Positions 1 through 8,118 are shown, counted from the stretch's first letter. The stretch is 11,857 bases of DNA from Clostridia bacterium DTU080 (GCA_001513395.1 LFTP01000254.1:1-11857), one strand, 5' to 3'. Numbers and translations are program-made. Notes: generated by a model from the letters alone, not told the origin.

Positions 1-2575
1 CCTCAAACCGCGGCAGATCGTCTTCCAGCAGTCGCTGCAATAGGGCTCGATACTCAGATCCCGCCTCTACGCTCACATCGATCTCTTGTGTCTCAAGCGG
101 CCACTCCCGTCTGAACTCGCCCATGGCCTTGATGATGCGCTCACCGATCCTCTTGAGGCGGGCGCCCTCTGTATCAATGCGCGCCTGCAACCATTCGCGC
201 ATCTCACGCTGCACGTTGTCCGCTGATTCGACCGTGATCCTCCGTGTCGGTATCGCTTCCTGGCGATACTCTTCAAGCCGGGGAAAATACGAGCGAAGCC
301 GCTTCGAAGCTCCGACCAGCTCTCTTTGCGCCTCTTTCAACTGCTTTTTGGCAGTCTCAAAGCGTTCAACCCGCCGCGAACGCTCGTCACGCATCCTCAA
401 AAGGTTGTCGGCGGTCAGCCGCATTTCGTCCTCCAACGTGGCGAGCTGTTCCTTCAGAGTACGCAAGCGGTCGGATGCGGCCGTCAGTGCCCGAAGCTCT
501 TGTTCGAGTTGCTCCTTCTGCAAGGCTGAGCTCCGCCAGTCGATTTCCTCGAAGTGGCGGAATCCTTCAAAGCGGATCAATAGCTCGAAACGGCCGCGTA
601 AGGCTTTTTCCGCCTCCTGAGCCGCACCGTATTCCCGAGCGATATCCTGCATCCGGCGCTCCAAGCTCCGGGCCTGCTTTTCCAGAGCCTCGATCTTCCG
701 CTCGTTGCTCCAGCCGAGAATGTAGCGGGTCCGATCGTCTATTGCGTAGCGATCATCTTTTTCGTGCCGCCCGTCCCTGCCCTTGATCTGTCCGGCGCGC
801 GTTAAGGCCCGCGGCTCCCTGCGGAACCGGTTCATATCACGGCAGCAGAGGTAGTTGAACCTGTGAGCCAGTTCCTGTTCGAGCCAGGTGTAGAATTCGG
901 TGTCGTGACGAATGGAGAGCTTGCGTACGACCGAATCAGGATGAATCTCGGGAACGGATGGATCACGGGTTGGTCTGGTCCGGTAGTAGATCAAGCGTCC
1001 CTTGAGATGCGTGCGGTCGACCCACTCGGCAACTGCCTTGTAGTGGCGGTCAGCCACCAGAAGTGAGAGTCCGAAATTGTGGAGTAATCTCTCGATGGCT
1101 CCTTCCCATTCCTTCTCATCTTCACGCACCTCAATCAGCTCGCCGATAAAGGGCACTTCATCTTCTCGCAAATCCAGTGACGCACACAGCTCGCTGCGCA
1201 GCTGCAGCATGTGGGAGGGGATATTGGTCGGACGGCTGCGCAAGGATGTGATCTCGACCTGGACTCTGTCGTAGTCGTCACGCACCGTCTTCAGTGCGAC
1301 GGCGGCTTCCATGAGAGCATTTTGGATCTGGGCGCGCTCATCCTCCAGCCTAGTTTTCTCAGCCTCGGCAGCGCGCAGATTGGTCACGAAGCCGTCGGAA
1401 TCACTGATCCGATCAAGACCCAAGTCATGAACAAGAGCATGGTATTCCTTAAAGCGCTCTTCACGCCTTCTGAGCTCCGATGCCAGCTCGCTGATGCGCT
1501 GCTCGAGTTGAGCGATGCGTTCACCGCCGCTTTCGGCGATGGCCCTTTGCAGCTCATCACGCCGATTCCGTTGTTCCTGCTCGATTCGCTCCAGGCCCTC
1601 AATCCGCAGGTTGGATCGCTCGATCTCATCGCCGAGCCTTTCCATACGTTCCTTCAGCAGATCCGCTTTCATGAGAGCAAACCATGGACTCAGGGCCTCG
1701 CGGCAACCTTTAAGTTCTTCACTCTTTTGTGTGGCTTCGTCGTGGCGCTCTAAGTCATTCGCCAAGGGCTGTAGCATTTCAATCTGTTTCTTGGCCTTCA
1801 AGACGGCGCGATAGGCCTTGTCCAGATCTTCGAAATGCCTGATGAGCGCTTCGATGCGTTCTTCTACAGGGAAGGATTCGATCATATGCTCGCGGACGAA
1901 GTCAGTCAGATTTCCTACGGACTTCATCGAGATCGTCTGATGGAAAAGCTCCAGAGCTTGCTCGCTCTCAATGCCGAGGAGGCGGCGGAAGTGCGCGCCG
2001 TATTGAGGGAAGTGGTCGAAGACCTTCACACCGGACTCATTGCGCAGTCGTTTGCGCAGATCGGAAAGATCCGATCCGAATCCGGTGAAGTGCTCGGCGA
2101 TGGAGAGCTCTTTCTCGCCGACAACGTAAAACCGATTCGGCTGTCCTTGCCCGTCGGGTTGCCAAAAGACTTGCGCCAATGTGACCTCCTGGTTGTAGTC
2201 GGCATTGCGAAAGTAGCCCAGGATCACCGTGTACGAATTGTGATCGCGCAGGGCGATTGGTTTGGCGCTCAGGCGGTCATCACTGCGCGCCGCTTTGTAG
2301 TAGCCGAGGACATAGGAGCGCAGCGTACGCTCGCCTGCCTCCGCTCCGGCGGCCTTGTTGTATGCCACACGGTGGGCGGGAACCAGCAGGGTGGTGATGG
2401 CATCGACAAGCGTTGATTTGCCTGAGCCAATGTCCCCGGTGAGCAGACTGGTCTTACCGCCTGGCTTTATGGACCAGATCTTGCCGTGAAATGTCCCCCA
2501 GTTGTACACCTCAAGGCGCTCGAGGCGGAAGCCGGCCTCAGTGAACTCGACAAACTCCAGAATGCTTTGTTCCAT
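1..2575 (-). CDS. jetC: Wadjet SMC-like ATPase JetC (partial, C-terminus beyond left edge)
   Basis: An uninterrupted minus-strand frame starts at ATG 2573-2575 and runs off the left edge, giving 858 complete codons; the family is roughly 1,100 residues long. The N-terminal ABC head is clear: residues around 18-30 read RLERLEVYNWGTF, and the Walker A loop GDIGSGKS lies at 47-54. A conserved head segment with DLRKRLRNESGVKVFDHFPQ follows, then a long charged coiled coil. A hinge lies at about 450-615 (it includes GRLIYYRTRP, LTRAGQIKGR and IDDRTRYILGW), followed by the returning coil. The ABC signature and Walker B should lie in the missing part. In characterised Wadjets this is the ATP-driven SMC motor (MukB/MksB-like) that extrudes plasmid DNA loops. 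The start is 4 bp after the jetB stop, so translation is probably coupled. Membership in the JetC family is inferred from its motifs and from its DUF3375 and DUF4194 neighbours. Confidence 0.93.
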   Translation of the reverse strand, partial: MEQSILEFVEFTEAGFRLERLEVYNWGTFHGKIWSIKPGGKTSLLTGDIGSGKSTLVDAITTLLVPAHRVAYNKAAGAEAGERTLRSYVLGYYKAARSDDRLSAKPIALRDHNSYTVILGYFRNADYNQEVTLAQVFWQPDGQGQPNRFYVVGEKELSIAEHFTGFGSDLSDLRKRLRNESGVKVFDHFPQYGAHFRRLLGIESEQALELFHQTISMKSVGNLTDFVREHMIESFPVEERIEALIRHFEDLDKAYRAVLKAKKQIEMLQPLANDLERHDEATQKSEELKGCREALSPWFALMKADLLKERMERLGDEIERSNLRIEGLERIEQEQRNRRDELQRAIAESGGERIAQLEQRISELASELRRREERFKEYHALVHDLGLDRISDSDGFVTNLRAAEAEKTRLEDERAQIQNALMEAAVALKTVRDDYDRVQVEITSLRSRPTNIPSHMLQLRSELCASLDLREDEVPFIGELIEVREDEKEWEGAIERLLHNFGLSLLVADRHYKAVAEWVDRTHLKGRLIYYRTRPTRDPSVPEIHPDSVVRKLSIRHDTEFYTWLEQELAHRFNYLCCRDMNRFRREPRALTRAGQIKGRDGRHEKDDRYAIDDRTRYILGWSNERKIEALEKQARSLERRMQDIAREYGAAQEAEKALRGRFELLIRFEGFRHFEEIDWRSSALQKEQLEQELRALTAASDRLRTLKEQLATLEDEMRLTADNLLRMRDERSRRVERFETAKKQLKEAQRELVGASKRLRSYFPRLEEYRQEAIPTRRITVESADNVQREMREWLQARIDTEGARLKRIGERIIKAMGEFRREWPLETQEIDVSVEAGSEYRALLQRLLEDDLPRFE

Positions 2576-2579
2576 ATAA

Positions 2580-3179
2580 TCACTCATCTCCGCTAACTAC
2601 CAGCTCGCGGTAGTGAGCAAGCTTACGTTCAAAATCCGACAGCCACTGGGCATCGACAAAAGAGGCAATAATGCGTAAGACCTCAAAGCGATCCTCTTGC
2701 CCCTTAAGACGCCGCATGAAGCCCATCTCCACGATTTGGTTGATGTCTCGATCAATCCGCCGCATGAACCGTACCTCGTCTGCGGTCTCCGGCAAGAACA
2801 GGCGCAGCATGTCGGCAATCTGGTCCCGGGTGATAATCAGTCGGGGATCGCCACCCGTTGCGTCATGCTCCGCTAGCTTCTTCCGAAGCAGGGCAATAAG
2901 CAAGCTGACATGATATCCGAGCTGTCTGCGCGCTACAAGACGCGGAAGCTCCTCGTCTTCCTCCGCGGCTTCGATCTGACGAAGATATGCGTAACCTTCG
3001 GCTTCGTTCAGGAAGAGATGCAAGCCAAGGACGCGGACATAGTCAGAGACCTGAGCATGGAGGTGAAGAAGACTCTCCCACAGATGAGGGTGTTCTGCCT
3101 TGTAAAGGACTCCCTTCATGAGGGCGATCAGGACGAGGGAGAGCTCTTTTGCAGCTCCCTCCTTGAGCGGCTCGGTCAC
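2580..3179 (-). CDS. jetB: Wadjet KITE subunit JetB (DUF4194)
   Basis: This 199-residue protein resembles DUF4194: the conserved run ALMKGVLYKAEHPHLWESLL starts at about residue 19, followed by DYVRVLGLHLFLNEAEGYAYLRQ. The C-terminal half (about 113-170) looks like paired winged helices, with ITRDQIADMLRLFLP and RRIDRDINQIVEMGFM. JetB is the KITE-type (MksE-like) subunit that binds the JetA kleisin and the DNA. I chose GTG 3177-3179 because AGGAG (3190-3194) lies 10 nt upstream and because the conserved domain begins soon after it. The frame stays open back to 3347, but that start would overlap jetA by 73 bp and add an Arg-rich tail unlike the family. GTG 3233 is another alternative with poorer spacing. 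The gene ends 4 bp before jetC. The family call is strong and the exact start is moderate. Confidence 0.9.
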   Translation of the reverse strand: MTEPLKEGAAKELSLVLIALMKGVLYKAEHPHLWESLLHLHAQVSDYVRVLGLHLFLNEAEGYAYLRQIEAAEEDEELPRLVARRQLGYHVSLLIALLRKKLAEHDATGGDPRLIITRDQIADMLRLFLPETADEVRFMRRIDRDINQIVEMGFMRRLKGQEDRFEVLRIIASFVDAQWLSDFERKLAHYRELVVSGDE

Positions 3180-3274
3180 GATGACGACACTCCTACAATC
3201 GTTCGGTACAAAAACGGGGATTCGCTGAGGCACCCTTCGAACCCTACCAGTCGTACCTCCTAATGTCTTGCTGA

Positions 3275-4717
3275 TTATCCGTCGTCGCGCAGGAAGATGA
3301 TCGAATGCAGACGTGCCTTGCGCAGTTGGTTTTCGCCGTTGACCCACTCAACGGTGATGAAGCGCGTCTCATCGGTTACGCTCTTATTCTCGCTGGCCAG
3401 AGAGAGCCAAGCTAGCAGCTCAGTCAGGCCTTGCTCCATCGGATAACGCTGCAACAACTCATCGAGAGCGATCCGCGGGCGACTCATCAGCTCCCGACGC
3501 AGTATGCTGCGCAAGCGCTCTTTGTCCACGTAGATCTGGTCGAATAAGAGCTCGACCGACACGTCGGCATTCCCCTCGCTGACTAACTCGGACTCCACAC
3601 TGGGTTTGAAGGGAGGCTCGTAGAGCGGTCGCTCCATAAGAAGCTCGATCGTCGGGCTCAGACCGTCGACCTCCATGATCAGGTCTGTCGGCTCGCGGCC
3701 GCGGACCGCTAACGCGTGCTCCTCGATCTCGCGCAACAGCGTCATGATCCGCTTGTTCTCGAGCAAAGCCTGTTCATCGAGAAAACGGCGCAACTGCTCG
3801 GAGAGTCTGGCCACTGTCCTTTGCGCCTGCTCGCCGGCGGTAAGCCAATCGTAGTGAATAGTGCGCAGACTGGCATCCGGGCGCAGAGCGGCCACGTCGT
3901 CCAGGCTAAGGACTCTGCTCAACAGCCGCGACAACTCCTCTTGCCGTTCAGGAGACATGAGGAAGTCCCAGAAGGCCTGGAAGCTGCGGCCCTGATCGGT
4001 GTCGGCGATCAGATCGTGTTCGGTGAAAACGTCTTCTAAGACCTCTCCCTTACTGCCGTCCCAGGTGGCGATGCGCTCTCGCACTTGCCGGTCCAGGTCG
4101 CGGAAATTCTGCTCCACCTGTCGGAAATCACCGAGGAGCGCATACGCCATCTGGACAACCTGCAGGAAGCGTTCTCGCAGTTGGGTGGGCTCGAGAAATG
4201 ACAGCTTTCCTTCGGAGATCTGGGCAATCTCAGCGTCAATCGCCGCCCGCTTGGCCGTAAGCGCCTCAAGGCGTGCCACGGGATCTGGCTCGGTTCCTTG
4301 GACAATTTCGCGCGATAGGTCGAAGATCAGCTTGAGTCGGGATTCAGCTCCCACAAACTGACGTTGACCCAGGCTCGACACCCACTGAATGGCCTGTTCC
4401 GCGGCAGGCGTGAGATCGAAGTGGGGTTCATCGGAATCCATGGGGTAGTACCTGCGGAGCCAGCCTCGTGACTCACTTGTCCATTCGTTGAGATACTCGG
4501 ACGCTGAGCGAGGATACGCCTCATCCCCGAGTCGTTCCCGAAGATGAAACAGGTAGTCATCTAGCTTAGAGATCAGCTCTTGTTCGGAAACAGCCCTCTC
4601 GTTGGGCTCTATATAAACCCAGTGAAGGAAGCTGATGACAAATGGGGCAGAATCGGCCGCCAGCAGCCGCCAAGCAGGATGATTGGCTCGCAAGTTGACT
4701 AAGCGATCGTAATCCAT
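3275..4717 (-). CDS. jetA: Wadjet kleisin subunit JetA (DUF3375)
   Basis: This 480-residue protein is full length for DUF3375. The N-terminus (MDYDRLVNLRANHPAWRLLA, then PFVISFLHWVY) resembles the family's winged-helix start. The segment TEHDLIADTDQGRSFQAFWDFLMSPERQEEL at about 232-261 reads like the family's most conserved block (recognised by eye). Before it lies a helical, coiled region at about 145-215, and after it a basic helical stretch and a C-terminal winged-helix-like domain (about 395-480). In Wadjet, JetA is the kleisin (MukF/MksF-like) that bridges the JetC heads and holds JetB dimers. The start is ATG 4717, with AGGAG 10 nt upstream. It is the first gene of the jet set and lies 48 bp after the heparinase gene. 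No catalytic residues are expected. Length and sequence look intact, so the system is probably functional on this side of the window edge. Confidence 0.93.
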   Translation of the reverse strand: MDYDRLVNLRANHPAWRLLAADSAPFVISFLHWVYIEPNERAVSEQELISKLDDYLFHLRERLGDEAYPRSASEYLNEWTSESRGWLRRYYPMDSDEPHFDLTPAAEQAIQWVSSLGQRQFVGAESRLKLIFDLSREIVQGTEPDPVARLEALTAKRAAIDAEIAQISEGKLSFLEPTQLRERFLQVVQMAYALLGDFRQVEQNFRDLDRQVRERIATWDGSKGEVLEDVFTEHDLIADTDQGRSFQAFWDFLMSPERQEELSRLLSRVLSLDDVAALRPDASLRTIHYDWLTAGEQAQRTVARLSEQLRRFLDEQALLENKRIMTLLREIEEHALAVRGREPTDLIMEVDGLSPTIELLMERPLYEPPFKPSVESELVSEGNADVSVELLFDQIYVDKERLRSILRRELMSRPRIALDELLQRYPMEQGLTELLAWLSLASENKSVTDETRFITVEWVNGENQLRKARLHSIIFLRDDG

Positions 4718-4765
4718 GCGAAAACAGCTCCTGTTTGACTCTGTATCGTATCCGGCGCCATTCTT

Positions 4766-6625
4766 CTAAACGGGGAGCTGACTGAATCTAAGCGTCCATC
4801 GGCCCGTTTGGAGGGGCCGGTCAGGTTGTAACAACAGTCTGTACAGGGAGTCTCCCCACGAGGACCTCAAGCGAGCATCCTCGATGGATATATGCTCCAC
4901 TCTAAGCAATCGCAGACCTTCACCTTGGAAGACGAGGACGATGTCGCCCAATAACACCGTATTGCCGTCTTTGATCTGAGGCTCCCGGGCGGCCATGAGC
5001 GACACAACGAGATCGCTCGAAGGGGCGTACAGGCTGAACTCGTCGATCACCTGTATTTTTGGATCTGAGCCGCGCTCGAGCCGTAGCGTGCGCTGCCAGC
5101 GCTTGAGGCCAGCGGCTTCGGGATAGGCGGAAGCGATGTCCAATCGAAGCTCAGCGCCGAGCTCATTACTGCAATAGCTCACGTCTTGTGCTCGAAAGGC
5201 CCTTCCGGCTTGCTGTTGCACCCCGTTGATCGTCGGCAGATTATGGAAGGTAGATTGCATGGTCCAGATCTCGTAACGCTTTGATGAGAAAGTCTTGGCG
5301 GTGTAGGTTTCCACGCCAATATCGATGATCACCGGACGACCGTTGGCGTAGACCACAAAATGCCCGACGTCATTGTGGTTGTGACTCTCCGCGTTGTGAC
5401 CCCCTTTGGCAGCCAGATACAGCCCTTCGTCTGAGCACTTTTCACGGGCAGCCATGAACTGTATCTCAGGCAGCCAGACATCTTTGACAAAGGGTGGTTG
5501 CGCCGTGGCCTTTTCTATCTCGGAGAAGTTGAAGACAGCGGGAAGCAGGCGCAGCAGGGAGTCTCGCAGCTTAAACCTTTGTTCGCCGCGAGCGTGATGC
5601 GCGCCGGAGCCCAGGGCGGACAAGAGCGGATCGTTGATGCGGCGACCGTAGCGATAGACCAGATCAGCCGGGATATTGACGATGGCATCACCGTCGGCGA
5701 AGTTGACAAAGTAGCGCCCGCTGATAAACGAACGGTACATGTAACGCCCGATATCTTGAACCAAAGGTTCATCGTAGAGGCAGATTTGCCCGTCGGAGGC
5801 CGAATAAAGGAGTTCTAGGCAGTCAAACAAAGAACCGCCTGCTCGGCCCCAATATGAGGGTCCCTCGTCACATCCTCCGTCTTTGGGGTAGGGGATGAGG
5901 AAGTTGTCCAGGATGCGCAAGGCTTTGGCGATGCTTTTCAGACGACGGGCGGGATCGTCTTCGCATATGAGCACCGCCGACAGACAGTTGGACACACACC
6001 ACGGAGTCCAGTTATTCAGCTGCCGTTTGGGAGCTGTCAGACCCATCCACCAAAAATCATCGCGTTGTAAAAACGGGTCCAAGATCCTTGTACGCACCTC
6101 ACGGAGAACGCGTTCTCCGATCACGGGGCTGACGGCATCGAGCCGGGGCTGTAACAGATAAAGTCCCCAGGCCATCAGCGCACCGGTCTCAGCGGCGAAA
6201 AGATCGATGACCGGGCGCGCCGTATCGGGAAGTGGCTCGCTTGAATAGGTGTGCGCGGGTATACCCCAAAAAGACTCCTCGCATATATGCCATATGCCGT
6301 TTATGGTCTCATCGATGAATCGTCCCTGATCCTCTATGCACTCGGCAATGATCATGGCCTCTAGAGCCCGCCGGCGGGCAAAATGCTGCTTTTCATATCG
6401 TCGACGATCGCCGTAACGCCGAAACTCCATAAAAAGAGTGGCCGGCAGTGCGGGCCACGACCAGCCGATATACTCCCTTGCCGATTCCACAAGAGCTGTC
6501 CGCAATGCTTCGGGGAGGCCATCCCAGGCTTGTCGGTCCGTTATCTTGGGGAAAGGCTCATAGTCTTCCCGCGGGATGATCACTCGCTCTAAGTCTTCGA
6601 CAGCGTACCATCGGGTTAACATCAT
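4766..6625 (-). CDS. Heparinase II/III family protein (polysaccharide lyase-like)
   Basis: This 619-residue protein has the heparinase II/III layout. An N-terminal helical (alpha/alpha toroid) domain spans about 30-370, with an NNW motif at 204-206 and DGGCDEGPSYW at 249-259, the latter containing the Glu and Tyr of the presumed active site. A C-terminal beta-sandwich follows, with the hallmark GGHNAESHNHNDVGHF from about 408. The family cleaves uronic-acid-containing polysaccharides by beta-elimination; the substrate here cannot be told from sequence. I chose ATG 6625 because it overlaps the upstream stop as ATGA and has AGGGGA just before it; the longer frame to 6676 would extend into the preceding gene. 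There is no signal peptide or membrane segment, which is odd for an enzyme acting on extracellular polymers; it suggests an intracellular oligosaccharide lyase or an unrelated role. It lies between a membrane-anchored protein gene and jetA on the same strand. Confidence 0.85.
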   Translation of the reverse strand: MMLTRWYAVEDLERVIIPREDYEPFPKITDRQAWDGLPEALRTALVESAREYIGWSWPALPATLFMEFRRYGDRRRYEKQHFARRRALEAMIIAECIEDQGRFIDETINGIWHICEESFWGIPAHTYSSEPLPDTARPVIDLFAAETGALMAWGLYLLQPRLDAVSPVIGERVLREVRTRILDPFLQRDDFWWMGLTAPKRQLNNWTPWCVSNCLSAVLICEDDPARRLKSIAKALRILDNFLIPYPKDGGCDEGPSYWGRAGGSLFDCLELLYSASDGQICLYDEPLVQDIGRYMYRSFISGRYFVNFADGDAIVNIPADLVYRYGRRINDPLLSALGSGAHHARGEQRFKLRDSLLRLLPAVFNFSEIEKATAQPPFVKDVWLPEIQFMAAREKCSDEGLYLAAKGGHNAESHNHNDVGHFVVYANGRPVIIDIGVETYTAKTFSSKRYEIWTMQSTFHNLPTINGVQQQAGRAFRAQDVSYCSNELGAELRLDIASAYPEAAGLKRWQRTLRLERGSDPKIQVIDEFSLYAPSSDLVVSLMAAREPQIKDGNTVLLGDIVLVFQGEGLRLLRVEHISIEDARLRSSWGDSLYRLLLQPDRPLQTGRWTLRFSQLPV

Positions 6626-7092
6626 TCCATCCCCTGTTCTAGAAGTTCTCGTCCTTCTCGGCCATGGAAGAGCCACGCCGGGCCGCCTTCCGGATCATCG
6701 CCGGCGATGCGTCCGGCCACTCCTCTGGGTAGGCGTCGGTACCAAAGAGCCACGTTGACCTGCCAGCCTTCAGGAAGGTAATCGCTGGCGATAACCACGG
6801 CGATACGATCTGCTTCTATTCCCCAGGCGCGTCGGTCGTTTCTGGGCGGGGGGTTTTCTCCGGTCCAGGTCACATTGAGCTCAACGACCCGGTTGCCATG
6901 GGCCTTGATTTTGTCCAACTTGACATGGGGGAGAGCTTCTTGCGCTTCGTTGATCCGGGCGATCACGGCTTGCTTTTCTTCTTCGGAGGCGTCACCCGGC
7001 CGTTGCGGCGTGGGGATAAGCCACACGACGATCATTCCAATGCACACTAGGGCGACGAGGGCCCACAAAACACGTGACCAGAATTTGGACAT
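6622..7092 (-). CDS. Small membrane-anchored protein of unknown function
   Basis: I do not recognise this 156-residue protein. It has a short basic N-terminus (MSKFWSR), one hydrophobic helix at about 8-26 (VLWALVALVCIGMIVVWLI) and then Pro-Thr-Pro. This fits a signal anchor or uncleaved signal sequence with the rest outside the membrane; no lipobox follows the single Cys 17. The soluble part starts with an acidic helix (SEEEKQAVIARINEAQEAL) and continues with beta-like strands (VVELNVTW, DRIAVVIASDY, GWQVNVALWYRRL). The start ATG 7092 has GGAG 8 nt upstream; a GTG at 7101 is in frame but has poorer spacing. Its stop overlaps the heparinase start by 4 bp, so the two are translationally coupled and may work together, for instance at the envelope. 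That role is only inferred from context. Confidence 0.75.
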   Translation of the reverse strand: MSKFWSRVLWALVALVCIGMIVVWLIPTPQRPGDASEEEKQAVIARINEAQEALPHVKLDKIKAHGNRVVELNVTWTGENPPPRNDRRAWGIEADRIAVVIASDYLPEGWQVNVALWYRRLPRGVAGRIAGDDPEGGPAWLFHGREGRELLEQGME

Positions 7093-7183
7093 GCATCTCA
7101 CTCCATCCGATCCGTTCCAGACTCACTTGTTTTGGGTTATTCAGGACTGAGGCTCTCGCCTCCTGCCCCGGCGCTACGTTGGC

Positions 7184-7217
7184 ACAGTATAGTGTCCTGC
7201 GGCAAGACATATACTGT
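7184..7217. promoter_or_regulatory. Imperfect palindrome with a possible sporulation-type promoter ahead of the ytxC-like gene
   Basis: In the divergent intergenic region, ACAGTATA (7184-7191) and TATACTGT (7210-7217) form an 8-bp inverted repeat. It is extended by TGTC (7193-7196) opposite GACA (7206-7209), with one bulged base and a 9-nt loop. The right arm contains CATATACT (7208-7215), which differs at one position from the sigma-E -10 consensus CATACANT as I recall it, and ATA lies 16 bp upstream at 7189-7191. Transcription from it would begin near 7222 and lead into the ytxC-like gene. An operator or transcript hairpin is an equal alternative. I saw no convincing sigma-A promoter for either divergent block here. 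A second small hairpin, GAGGC-tctc-GCCTC, lies at 7149-7162 without a T-run. Confidence 0.35.
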
Positions 7218-7240
7218 CCGCCAAGAAAGGGGTGTGCCCC

Positions 7241-8056
7241 GTGGGCGAGATCATAGTCGCCACAAGATCTCACAGCGCTCAAGTGCGTCGATGCCTTGAG
7301 CAACTTGATCCTCTGATACGCCGTGACGGACTCATACTGCATTGGTCCGAACAAGAATGCTCAACGGAAAGCCGCTTCCTGTGCCGTTGTCGGGAGGCGG
7401 AGGGTTCGGGATTTGAGATACTCACTTACCATATCGCTTCGGCACTGGCGGATATCATCAAGGCAAGCTTTATAAGACAGTGGGTGCCCAGGTTATTGAA
7501 GCGCGAAAGCATTGGACGGGATTATCCGGATCGTCGCCGACTCCGGGCGCGTCTGGCCCGTCTGCTGCGGATGGCGACGTGGATGGCCGGGCATGAAACC
7601 ACGGTTGAAGTGATGGATTTCTTGCTTAACCACGGTTTTGTCCACCTTGAGGGCTTTGCTGATTTTCGCCTTGGTTGTTACGTGCAACGGTCTGCTCCTT
7701 TGGTCGCGCAGGCTATAGCGGAGCTGAACGACGAATCTGCCTGCCGTGATATCATACAGTTATTGCGCTGCTTCGTTGAGGAAACGGACAGCTTCGTGAG
7801 CCGGATCGATGTCTTTGTCTATCGTAGTGGCCGTTTTCTTCTTTTTGACGAGACAGGAGACACGATTGACCACGGACTCATGTCTCGTTTTCTGTCGGAT
7901 ATCAGCGTCGACGCGGTCGATTCTGCCGATCTGCTTGTGAGTATACTGATCATTCTGGCTCCGTTGGAACTCCATTTATACTGCGATGCGGATCTGCCTG
8001 TTGTGGATTTGATCAGGGACATATTTCAAGAGAGGGTGACCTATCATCGGGCCTAG
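7241..8056 (+). CDS. ytxC: YtxC-like putative sporulation protein
   Basis: This 271-residue soluble protein resembles the YtxC-like family of spore-forming Bacillota in length and layout. Its recognisable stretches include LTYHIASALADIIKASFIRQWVPRLL near residue 65 and a middle part with VEVMDFLLNHGFVHLEGFADFRLGCYV. A C-terminal segment rich in Asp and hydrophobic residues ends before TYHRA. No catalytic motif is visible and the biochemical role of the family is unknown. The identification leans on position: ytxC lies close upstream of thrS in Bacillus subtilis, and here only a DUF445 gene and a T-box intervene. I chose GTG 7241 because AAAGGGG ends 8 nt upstream; GTG 7232 would be an alternative with the AGGGG immediately adjacent. 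It is transcribed away from the Wadjet-heparinase block, possibly from a sporulation promoter. Confidence 0.75.
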   Translation: MGEIIVATRSHSAQVRRCLEQLDPLIRRDGLILHWSEQECSTESRFLCRCREAEGSGFEILTYHIASALADIIKASFIRQWVPRLLKRESIGRDYPDRRRLRARLARLLRMATWMAGHETTVEVMDFLLNHGFVHLEGFADFRLGCYVQRSAPLVAQAIAELNDESACRDIIQLLRCFVEETDSFVSRIDVFVYRSGRFLLFDETGDTIDHGLMSRFLSDISVDAVDSADLLVSILIILAPLELHLYCDADLPVVDLIRDIFQERVTYHRA

Positions 8057-8118
8057 CAGGAGCCAGACGCACACGATGAGAATAGATGTGGCAACACGTA
8101 TACAGGGGGCGACGCCGG

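Noticed and set aside
1211..2416. Two long plus-strand open frames of 180 and 193 codons (1211-1753, 1835-2416).
   Set aside because: They lie antisense to jetC, whose minus-strand translation shows a Walker A motif, coiled coil and hinge. The plus-strand peptides show no recognisable domain or ribosome binding site.
3180..3347. A longer JetB starting at 3347.
   Set aside because: It would overlap jetA by 73 bp and add about 56 Arg-rich residues before the conserved domain, with a better-placed start at 3179.
5498..5818. A plus-strand open frame of 106 codons inside the heparinase gene.
   Set aside because: It is antisense to conserved heparinase sequence and has no start signal or family resemblance.
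7149..7162. The small hairpin GAGGC-tctc-GCCTC as a terminator between the divergent blocks.
   Set aside because: The stem has only 5 bp and no T-run on either strand; both neighbouring genes point away from it, so no terminator is needed there.
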